DNA of 12,137 bases. Source: JAZSQT01 sp045538075. GTDB lineage: Bacteria; Chrysiogenota; Deferribacteres; Deferribacterales; Mucispirillaceae. A program made the translations under genes and the position numbers. Location: positions 1 to 12,137 of the forward strand of contig JAZSQT010000066.1 in NCBI GenBank assembly GCA_045538075.1, read 5' to 3'. Below the pieces are notes generated by a model. The model saw nothing but the letters and a program-made list of their open reading frames with translations, was not told where the DNA came from and ran no database searches. This document shows positions 6,608 to 12,137 of the stretch, piece after piece (position 1 is the first letter of the stretch; every line of letters begins with the position of its first letter).

Positions 6608-7894
6608 ATGATTACCTTTGATAAATGTTCCTCTTTTAAGGGGGAACTAAATGTTCCGTCAGATAAATCAATATCCCATAGGGCTATAATTATATCATCA
6701 ATGGTTGATGGAGTGAGTTTAATAAAAAACCCTCTTAAATCAAGAGACACATTAGCAACTGCAGATGCTTTTAGTGCTGTTGGGGTAGATATAGTAAAAG
6801 ATGCTGATAGGTATTTGATTAGCTCAAATGGTTATAGAAATTTTAAAGAACCATACGACGTTATAGATTGCCAAAATTCTGGCACTACGGCACGACTTTT
6901 AGCTGGCGTTTTTGCTCCACAAAATTTTTATACAGTTTTAACTGGTGATAACGCATTAAAAAGGCGACCTATGAAGCGAGTAATTGACCCATTAGTAAAA
7001 ATGGGTGCAAATATTACTGCAAAAAAAAGTAATACCCTTTTACCTATGACTATTAATCCGTCAAAAAATATGAAAGCCTCAAATATTGAAGCAGAAGTTA
7101 AATCGGCACAAGTAAAAAGTGCTATTCTTTTAGCTGGTGCAGAGCTTGAGGGAGTTACAACGTATAAAGAAACAGTTGCAACGAGAAACCATACTGAAAT
7201 GATGTTAAAAAATTTTGGTGCAGATATAAAAAGTGAAAATGGGTTAATCACAATTAATGGTGGCAAAAAGTTACATTCATTAGAGATGACGGTTCCAGGT
7301 GATTTTTCTTCTGCAGCATTTTTTATCGTTGCAGCGTGTTGTTTTGAAGGTAGCGATATTTTGATAAAAGATGTAGGCATAAACCCTACAAGAACTGGGT
7401 TATTGACAGTATTAAAAGATTTTGGCATTGATTTTACTGTAGAAGAAACAATAAAAGAGCCAGAGCCAATAGGAAATATCCACATAAAACATTCTGTATC
7501 AAAGGGTGGGTTAGTATCTGGCGATATTATACCAAATTTAATAGATGAAGTGCCTCTTATTGCTATGCTTGGTCTTTTTAGCGAAAATCCAGTAGAAATA
7601 AGAAATGCTGAAGAATTGCGAGTTAAAGAATCTGATAGAATAGCAGCATTAGTTGAAAATTTTAGAGCAATAGGTGCTGAAGTTGAAGATTATAGCGACG
7701 GTTTAAAAGTTTATCCTTTAAAAGGTGATGTTAATAAGGCGATACTGAAAGCCTTTGATGACCATAGAATATGTATGATTAACATTTTGCTTGCAAAAAA
7801 ATTTGGCATTAAATTAATGCTTGATAATATAGATAGTCTTGACGTATCTTTCCCAGATTTTATTGGTTGGGTTACGGCATTGGAAGAAAAATAA
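6608..7894 (+). CDS. aroA: 3-phosphoshikimate 1-carboxyvinyltransferase (EPSP synthase)
   Basis: This enzyme transfers the enolpyruvyl group of PEP to shikimate 3-phosphate. Recognisable motifs are PSDKSISHRA (17-26, K20 and R25 for substrate binding), NSGTTARLLAG (90-100), GDNALKRRPM (113-122), SAQVKSAILLAG, RNHTEMML, DFSSAAFF, DEVPLIAMLG, ELRVKESDRIAAL and FDDHRICM. The NSGTTAR, RNHTE and SAQVK pattern is closer to Bacillus/Agrobacterium CP4-like (class II) enzymes than to the E. coli class I form (NAGTAMRPL). It does keep Gly at the position of E. coli G96, where CP4 has Ala. At 428 aa it is a normal length. GGAGTGA precedes the ATG, and the gap after tyrA is 22 nt. The stop TAA shares its last A with the cmk start. 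Confidence 0.96.
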   Translation: MITFDKCSSFKGELNVPSDKSISHRAIIISSMVDGVSLIKNPLKSRDTLATADAFSAVGVDIVKDADRYLISSNGYRNFKEPYDVIDCQNSGTTARLLAGVFAPQNFYTVLTGDNALKRRPMKRVIDPLVKMGANITAKKSNTLLPMTINPSKNMKASNIEAEVKSAQVKSAILLAGAELEGVTTYKETVATRNHTEMMLKNFGADIKSENGLITINGGKKLHSLEMTVPGDFSSAAFFIVAACCFEGSDILIKDVGINPTRTGLLTVLKDFGIDFTVEETIKEPEPIGNIHIKHSVSKGGLVSGDIIPNLIDEVPLIAMLGLFSENPVEIRNAEELRVKESDRIAALVENFRAIGAEVEDYSDGLKVYPLKGDVNKAILKAFDDHRICMINILLAKKFGIKLMLDNIDSLDVSFPDFIGWVTALEEK

Positions 7895-8547
7895 TGAAAG
7901 TTGCAATAGATGGACCTGCTGGAAGTGGCAAAAGCACAGTTTGTAAAATTTTAGCAAGTAAGTATAATCTAACTTACCTTGATACTGGAGCAATGTATCG
8001 TGCCGTAGCCTATTGCAGTTATAAGTATGGCGATGATTATTTAGGGGATAAATTAAGAGATGTTGAATTTATTTTTTCAAATCAAGGAAAGAGCTTAACG
8101 CTAAAAATTGATAATGATTCAATAGATGTTACCGACGAGATTAGAACACCTCATATTTCATCAATCGTATCAAAAGTTGCTTCTATAAAAGAAGTAAGAG
8201 ATATTTTGACGAAAAAGCAACAAGAAATAGCAAGAAATATTAATGTAATTATGGAAGGTAGAGATATTACTACTGTTGTTTTGCCAGATGCAGAAGTAAA
8301 AATTTTTCTCACTGCTTGTGTTGAAGAAAGGGCAAAAAGGCGATTTGAAGAATGGCAAAATAAAGCTGATAGACCTACTTTTGAAGAAGTTTTAGAAAAT
8401 ATAAAAAAAAGAGACGATTACGATTCTTCAAGGCAAATAGCACCATTAAAAAAAGCAGATGATGCAATAGAAGTAGATACTACAGGTAAAACATTAGAGG
8501 AAGTATCAAATATTATTGGTAAAATTATAGAAGATAATTTATCTTAA
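7894..8547 (+). CDS. cmk: Cytidylate (CMP/dCMP) kinase
   Basis: This enzyme phosphorylates CMP and dCMP with ATP in the cytosol. From the ATG at 7894 the protein has 217 aa and begins MKVAIDGPAGSGKST, placing the P-loop at residues 7-15, the usual position. LDTGAMYRAVAY, EGRDITTVVLPDA, the lid region ERAKRRFEEW, and KKRDDYDSSRQIAPL are all typical of Cmk. The start overlaps the aroA stop by one base (TAATG), with GGAAGA about 7 nt upstream. A longer reading from TTG 7867 adds nine unsupported residues. Cmk next to rpsA is a familiar bacterial arrangement; here ispH lies between them. Confidence 0.95.
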   Translation: MKVAIDGPAGSGKSTVCKILASKYNLTYLDTGAMYRAVAYCSYKYGDDYLGDKLRDVEFIFSNQGKSLTLKIDNDSIDVTDEIRTPHISSIVSKVASIKEVRDILTKKQQEIARNINVIMEGRDITTVVLPDAEVKIFLTACVEERAKRRFEEWQNKADRPTFEEVLENIKKRDDYDSSRQIAPLKKADDAIEVDTTGKTLEEVSNIIGKIIEDNLS

Positions 8548-8600
8548 TTTATAGAAATAAATATTGAAGTATAAAATAAGTATATAAAGTGAATAAATAA

Positions 8601-9440
8601 ATGGAAATAATAATAGCAAATCACTCTTGCTTCTGTTTTGGAGTAGAAAGGGCAATAGATATAGTTCTTGAAACTTCTAAAAATAACGAAAATGTTGCGA
8701 CTTTTGGTCCAATAATACATAATCCACAAGTAGTTGAAGATTTAAAAGAAAAGGGTGTTGATGTAATAAAAAATATAGATGATGTTTCTAATGAAAAGAA
8801 TATTATTATTAGAAGTCATGGAGTAGAAAAAAACGTCAAAAAAATATTAGAAGAAAAATCGTTAAAAGTTACAGACGCAACGTGTCCTTTTGTGTTAAAA
8901 GCTCAAGAGCAAGTTCAAATTTTATCAAAAGAATGTGATGCAATAGTTATTTTAGGCGAAATAGACCACCCAGAAGTAAAAGGTATAGTTAGTTATGCTG
9001 AAAAGGAAGTCTTTGTTATATCTAATGAAAATGACGCAAAAAATTTACCTTTTAGAAAAAAATATGGTTTTCTTGCTCAAACAACACAAAATAACAAGAT
9101 TTTTTTAAAAATTTCTGATATAATAAAAGATAAGTGTGAAAATATAGTAATAAAAAACACTATATGTAATGCTACAGAAAAGCGACAAGAAGCTACAATA
9201 GATTTAGCAAAAAAAGTTGAAGTTATGGTAGTAGTTGGAGGAAAAAATAGTGCCAATACTACAAGGCTCTACCACTTGAGTAAAGAAATTTGTAAAAATA
9301 CTTACCATATTGAAACGCCAGCAGAGTTAGATAAGTCTATCTTTAATGGTGTTAATAGGGTAGGCATTACAGCAGGAGCAAGCACTCCAAAAGAATTTGT
9401 TTACAAAGTGCGTGAATATATTTACGAGGTCATACGATGA
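8601..9440 (+). CDS. ispH: 4-hydroxy-3-methylbut-2-enyl diphosphate reductase (LytB)
   Basis: The last enzyme of the MEP isoprenoid pathway, a [4Fe-4S] protein that reduces HMBPP to IPP and DMAPP. The three cluster cysteines are C12 (FCFGVERA), C95 (DATCPFV) and C189 (NTICNATEKRQ). Substrate residues include H40 (HNPQVV), H73 (RSHG), H123 and E125 (DHPEVKG) and the TT at 161-162. GGKNSANTTRL and TAGASTP follow. At 279 aa it is complete and close to the usual bacterial length. It starts 53 nt after cmk, the longest gap within the cluster, with only a weak AAGTGA-like site. It overlaps rpsA by 4 nt (ATGA). Confidence 0.96.
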   Translation: MEIIIANHSCFCFGVERAIDIVLETSKNNENVATFGPIIHNPQVVEDLKEKGVDVIKNIDDVSNEKNIIIRSHGVEKNVKKILEEKSLKVTDATCPFVLKAQEQVQILSKECDAIVILGEIDHPEVKGIVSYAEKEVFVISNENDAKNLPFRKKYGFLAQTTQNNKIFLKISDIIKDKCENIVIKNTICNATEKRQEATIDLAKKVEVMVVVGGKNSANTTRLYHLSKEICKNTYHIETPAELDKSIFNGVNRVGITAGASTPKEFVYKVREYIYEVIR

Positions 9441-11113
9441 GCGAAAAGAAAGAAAATGTAGAAAGAATGGAAGACATTGAAGCTCTTATTGAACAATCAC
9501 TACAACAACCACAAAAAGGAGAAATTGTTGAAGGTGAAGTAATCCAAATCAATAATGATAAAGATGAAGTGATTATTGATTTTGGATACAAAACTGAAGG
9601 CGTAGTTGCAAGAAGTGAATTGAAAGAAGATTTAAAATTAAAAGATAAAGTTAATTTAGCTATTGTTAATGTTCCAAATTATGGCTACGTTAAACTTTCT
9701 GCAAAAAGTATAAATGAAAAAGATAGTAGAGATAACATTAGAACAGCTTTTACAGATAGTAAACCGATAGAAGTTATAGTCACAGATTATATAGAGAAGA
9801 AAGGTTTTAAAGGCAAGGTTGGAGAAATAGAAGTATTTATTCCTGAAAACCATATTGATATCCATACGAAAGAAATAGATACAAATAAATATTTAAACAA
9901 AAAACTTTTTGCAAAAATAATGAAAGTTGGTGATAAAAAGAAAACGCCATTAGTATCTCCACGTTTATATTTGTCGGAAGAAGGGCAAAAACAGAAAGAA
10001 GAATTTTTTAGCAAAGTAAAAGTTGGCGACAAGTTAAAAGGCACTATTAAAACGATTAAAGATTATGGTGCATTCGTTAGGTTTGGTTTGATAGACGGAT
10101 TTTTGCATAAAAACGATATTGCATGGGGAAGAGTAAAAAGTCCAAACAAGTTTTTAGCAGAAGGCGATGAAGTTGAAGTTGAAGTATTAGAAATAAAAAC
10201 AGACGATAATAAAATTGCCGTTGGTATGAAACAATTGCTTAAAGACCCATGGAGCGAAGCAGAAACAAAATATCCTATAGGTAAAAATGTTAAAGGCACA
10301 GTAGTTACAAGAAAACGTGCTGGTTACGTTTTAGAAATTGAGCAAGGTATTGATGGTTTTGTTCCTAATGAAGAATTAAGTTGGTTAAAAAACGTTAAAA
10401 GTGGCTTAAATATAAAAGATGTTGCAGAAGGAAGAGTATTAGGTTACGACAAAGACCGTAAAAGAGTTATAATGAGTGTTAAAGATTTAAGCGAAAATCC
10501 ATGGATAACTCTTAAAGAAAATCAAAAAGAAGGTTCTGTAGTATCTGGAAAAATCAAAAATATTACTGATTTCGGAATATTTGTAGATTTTGGTAGTTTT
10601 ATTGATGGACTTATACGTAAAAACGACATTTCATGGACAGAAGATGTTAGTGATTTAAATGAGCTTTATAAAGTTGACGATACTATTGAAGCAAAAATTA
10701 TTAGCATAGATGAAGAAAAAGAAAGAGTTAGCTTAAGTATAAAACATTTAGAAACAAACCCTTGGAAAGAGTTAGCAAAATTATTACCTCAAGGCAAAGT
10801 TGTTGAAGCTCCAATTGTTAATATTACAAAAAATGGTTTAGAAGTAGAATTACCATTAAAAATGAAAGGTTTTATTAGCATTAGCGACCTTGACCCAGCA
10901 AAAACATCTTTAGATAGTTATAATGTTGGTGATAATATTACGTCAATAGTGATAAAAACTGATAATAAAGAAAAGAAAGTTACTTTATCTGTTAAAAAAT
11001 ATATTAACGATTCAGAAAAAAGAGAAACGAGAGAATATATGAAAAAAATGGCAGATAACGATAATTCTTTTGGTTTTGGTTCAATATTTAAAGATAAGTT
11101 GACTAAAGATTAA
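9437..11113 (+). CDS. rpsA: 30S ribosomal protein S1 (six S1 domains)
   Basis: S1 binds mRNA on the 30S subunit and helps initiation on weakly structured or SD-poor leaders, which suits this genome. Six S1/OB domains can be followed: roughly 28-95, 112-180, 196-268, 282-355, 365-441 and 452-525. Domains 3 and 5 carry the clearest signature (DYGAFVRFG...IDGFLHKNDIAW and DFGIFVDFG...IDGLIRKNDISW). Domains 3 to 5 end in the recurring xPW motif (KDPW, ENPW, TNPW). Total length is 558 aa, essentially that of E. coli S1 (557). GAGG lies 7 nt before the ATG, which overlaps the ispH stop as ATGA. It is the last gene of the cluster and is followed by a weak hairpin-plus-T-run terminator. Confidence 0.97.
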   Translation: MSEKKENVERMEDIEALIEQSLQQPQKGEIVEGEVIQINNDKDEVIIDFGYKTEGVVARSELKEDLKLKDKVNLAIVNVPNYGYVKLSAKSINEKDSRDNIRTAFTDSKPIEVIVTDYIEKKGFKGKVGEIEVFIPENHIDIHTKEIDTNKYLNKKLFAKIMKVGDKKKTPLVSPRLYLSEEGQKQKEEFFSKVKVGDKLKGTIKTIKDYGAFVRFGLIDGFLHKNDIAWGRVKSPNKFLAEGDEVEVEVLEIKTDDNKIAVGMKQLLKDPWSEAETKYPIGKNVKGTVVTRKRAGYVLEIEQGIDGFVPNEELSWLKNVKSGLNIKDVAEGRVLGYDKDRKRVIMSVKDLSENPWITLKENQKEGSVVSGKIKNITDFGIFVDFGSFIDGLIRKNDISWTEDVSDLNELYKVDDTIEAKIISIDEEKERVSLSIKHLETNPWKELAKLLPQGKVVEAPIVNITKNGLEVELPLKMKGFISISDLDPAKTSLDSYNVGDNITSIVIKTDNKEKKVTLSVKKYINDSEKRETREYMKKMADNDNSFGFGSIFKDKLTKD

Positions 11114-11133
11114 GAATATAAAATTAATAATTT

Positions 11134-11166
11134 TAAGGATAAATAATTAAATTTATCTTTATTTTT
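11134..11166 (+). terminator. Weak AU-rich terminator after rpsA
   Basis: About 20 nt after the rpsA stop, an 11-bp stem forms between 11134-11144 and 11151-11161 (TAAGGATAAAT with ATTTATCTTTA, one G-U pair) around a 6-nt loop. TTTTT follows at 11162-11166. The stem is almost all A-U, so termination may be partial. Confidence 0.45.
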
Positions 11167-11180
11167 AAATATTTTTATAT

Positions 11181-11311
11181 TATAATAAACTTATGTTAAT
11201 GAATGGTGTAATATTAAAAGAAAGTATTTAATATCACCTTATCAAAATTATTTATATAACATTTCACCCAAAAAGCCCTCACCTTACAAGAATTTAGGTA
11301 GGGCTTTTTTT
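11181..11311 (+). ncRNA. Candidate small RNA downstream of rpsA
   Basis: A perfect -10 TATAAT (11181-11186) follows the rpsA terminator. The -35 region is weak (TTTATT at a 17-nt spacing). A transcript starting near 11193 would contain a hairpin pairing GGTG and ATATTAAA (11205-11208, 11211-11218) with TTTAATAT and CACC (11227-11238). It would end in the strong terminator at 11270-11311, making about 120 nt. The only ORF inside is 12 codons (ATG at 11193). No known RNA family is recognised. It may equally be the structured 3' end of the rpsA transcript. Confidence 0.3.
11270..11311 (+). terminator. Strong intrinsic terminator
   Basis: AAAAAGCCCT-C-ACCT (11270-11284) pairs with AGGT-AGGGCTTTTT (11296-11309), with one bulged C and an 11-nt loop, and the T-run continues to 11311. 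The A-run on the other side makes it usable in both directions. It closes the plus-strand cluster, or a small RNA behind it. Confidence 0.9.
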
Positions 11312-11362
11312 ATTTATAAAATAATTATTTTTTTTTGTGATTTATAATAGGAAATATTTTAG

Positions 11363-11395
11363 AAAAACATCTCTTAAAATATTTTAAGAGATGTT
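11363..11395 (-). terminator. Intrinsic terminator of the TRL lipoprotein gene
   Basis: A perfect 30-nt palindrome (11366-11395, half-site AACATCTCTTAAAAT) begins 8 nt after the stop codon of the minus-strand lipoprotein gene. On that strand it runs into TTTTT (11367-11363). It is the expected terminator for that single-gene transcript. Confidence 0.8.
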
Positions 11396-11403
11396 AAAAA
11401 TTC

Positions 11404-11721
11404 TTACTTACCAGTAACGATTACTTCAAATGATTGGTAAATACCAAAGAAGTAACTTTTACTGTTGTAATCAACTGAACTAACTGCAGTAATACGACCA
11501 TCTTTTTTTGCTTTTTCAATAGAACAGTCGCCAGTGCTAACAAGTCCTAAGATATTTGAACATTTAGCTTTGCCTGTTTTACTGTAATCTTGCTCAGTCG
11601 TAGCCATACCAGCATGAGTAACATTTGTGTAAAGCACGCCAGTTAATGGTGCTGATGATTGCAACACACAACCAACAAAAAGTATTGAAGATAATACAAT
11701 TATAGCAACATATTTTAACAT
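11404..11721 (-). CDS. TRL-family lipoprotein (105 aa)
   Basis: A small exported lipoprotein. Residues 1-17 form a signal peptide ending in the lipobox LFVG-C18, so the mature chain would start at the lipidated Cys18. The rest matches the TRL-like family (tRNA-associated locus proteins): GVLYTNVTHAG, then ILGLVSTGDCSIEKAKKDG and ITAVSSVDY, then an aromatic region ending IVTGK. Family members usually have Ala in GDASI; here it is GDCSI, and a second Cys lies at 54, so a C54-C66 disulfide is possible. The ribosome binding site GGAGG sits 5 nt before the ATG. It is a single-gene unit with its own promoter and terminator, convergent with rpsA. The biochemical role of the family is unknown; an envelope location is inferred from the lipobox. 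Confidence 0.85.
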   Translation of the reverse strand: MLKYVAIIVLSSILFVGCVLQSSAPLTGVLYTNVTHAGMATTEQDYSKTGKAKCSNILGLVSTGDCSIEKAKKDGRITAVSSVDYNSKSYFFGIYQSFEVIVTGK

Positions 11722-11750
11722 GTTCGCCTCCTATAATTATTCCCAATATA

Positions 11751-11779
11751 TTTATATAGGAAATTAGTGTATATGTCAA
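11751..11779 (-). promoter_or_regulatory. Sigma70-type promoter of the TRL lipoprotein gene
   Basis: On the minus strand a consensus -35 TTGACA (11779-11774) and TATAAA (11756-11751) are spaced by 17 nt. The start site would be near 11744, leaving a leader of about 22 nt that contains the GGAGG site. This is the best-matching promoter in the window and suggests strong constitutive expression. Confidence 0.85.
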
Positions 11780-11942
11780 TGTAAAATGTTTTTTTTTTAT
11801 ACATTTTAAAGCTAAAAAATTTGAAACAAATGAATCATTTTTAGTGGATAAAAATATATAGTTAGTAGATTTACAAATAGTATAAAAAGTTTTATGACTA
11901 AATTTTAAACAAAATGTAAAAATTTCTATATTTATATACTTG
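11780..11942. other. AT-rich spacer without recognisable features
   Basis: Together with the promoter and copy 2 of the repeat, this makes up the gene-free end of the window (11722-12137). This part is A/T-dominated, with one run of T near 11790-11800. I see no ORF or convincing hairpin. Confidence 0.6.
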
Positions 11943-12137
11943 TTTCGGTGTAAAGATTATTTCAATATTAACTTTCCTAAAGAACACAATTTTTTCTCCA
12001 GAAGTAAAAGCATTCCATATATTCATTAAATTAGCTCACAAACTCACTTCGTTCGGGGACAAGCCCAGTGTTCGCTAAAAACATTTAATGAATATATGTC
12101 ATTACTTCTGAGTTCAAAAATTGTATTCTTTATGTAT
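11943..12137. repeat. Interspersed nested-hairpin repeat, copy 2 (reaches window end)
   Basis: Same element and orientation as 3-198. Outer arms are 11979-11994 and 12116-12131, middle arms 11999-12006 and 12103-12110, inner arms 12016-12031 and 12083-12098. The inner arms are again perfectly paired over 16 bp, although two pairs differ from copy 1 (T-A to C-G, and C-G to A-T). The loop is 51 nt and diverges most, but keeps a GGG-ACAAG-CCC mini-hairpin (12056-12066). TTAGC/GCTAA (12031-12035, 12074-12078) can continue the stem into the loop. The right boundary is uncertain because the window stops there. Confidence 0.85.

Noticed and set aside
6928..7485. 185-aa open frame on the minus strand inside aroA.
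   Set aside because: It is antisense to the clearly conserved aroA frame and shows no domain, ribosome binding site or protein-like motif. Other antisense frames within the aro, cmk, ispH and rpsA genes were dropped for the same reason.
7867..7893. Longer cmk N-terminus from TTG 7867.
   Set aside because: It adds nine residues before the standard Cmk start and has no ribosome binding site, while the ATG at 7894 has GGAAGA upstream and gives the typical MKVAIDGPAGSGKST beginning.
11193..11231. 12-codon ORF as a leader peptide.
   Set aside because: No gene follows on the plus strand before the terminator, and there is no ribosome binding site, so a leader role has no target.
11594..11779. 61-aa minus-strand frame overlapping the TRL gene start.
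   Set aside because: It runs through the promoter and signal-peptide region of the TRL gene in another frame and has no motif; it is a shadow frame.
3..12137. The two long repeats as ends of a composite mobile element carrying the whole segment.
   Set aside because: The content between them is a core biosynthetic and ribosomal cluster, no transposase or integrase is present, and base composition looks uniform. Two members of a dispersed repeat family are the simpler reading.

Overview
This is an AT-rich, tightly packed bacterial window. Its core is an eight-gene plus-strand cluster, pheA-hisC-aroF-tyrA-aroA-cmk-ispH-rpsA (2542-11113). From memory, this order of aromatic amino acid genes followed by cmk, ispH and rpsA is seen in Deferribacterota and Geobacter-like Desulfobacterota. 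The very low GC content and the secreted, cysteine-paired Sel1 proteins make a Deferribacterota relative of host-associated Mucispirillum my best guess. That assignment is inference, not something read from a marker gene.

Layout. Positions 1-428 hold no gene. They carry one copy of an interspersed repeat of about 195 nt built from nested hairpins (3-198), an AT-rich spacer, and an unrelated 79-nt palindromic repeat (320-398). On the minus strand, 2330-429 is a small operon of secreted Sel1/Hcp-like repeat proteins. It is read from a near-consensus promoter at 2364-2392. The first gene (286 aa) is intact. The second is interrupted by a single in-frame TAA at 1053-1055, and the frame is open on both sides from 1466 to 429.

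The plus-strand cluster encodes DAHP synthase (entry to the shikimate pathway), EPSP synthase, the bifunctional chorismate mutase/prephenate dehydratase, prephenate dehydrogenase and a HisC-type aminotransferase. Together these cover the first step, one late common step and both terminal branches to Phe and Tyr. The missing middle steps (aroB, D, E, K, C) must lie elsewhere. CMP kinase, IspH and ribosomal protein S1 complete the cluster. Gene junctions are short or overlapping (aroF/tyrA 11 nt, aroA/cmk 1 nt, ispH/rpsA 4 nt), which fits one transcript with translational coupling.

Downstream of rpsA come a weak AU-rich hairpin terminator, a possible independent small transcript of about 120 nt ending in a strong bidirectional terminator (11270-11311), and a minus-strand TRL-family lipoprotein gene with its own very good promoter and terminator. 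The window ends in a second copy of the long repeat (11943-12137), in the same orientation as the first. The two copies differ by two compensatory base-pair changes in the inner stem. This indicates that the folded structure, rather than the sequence alone, has been kept.
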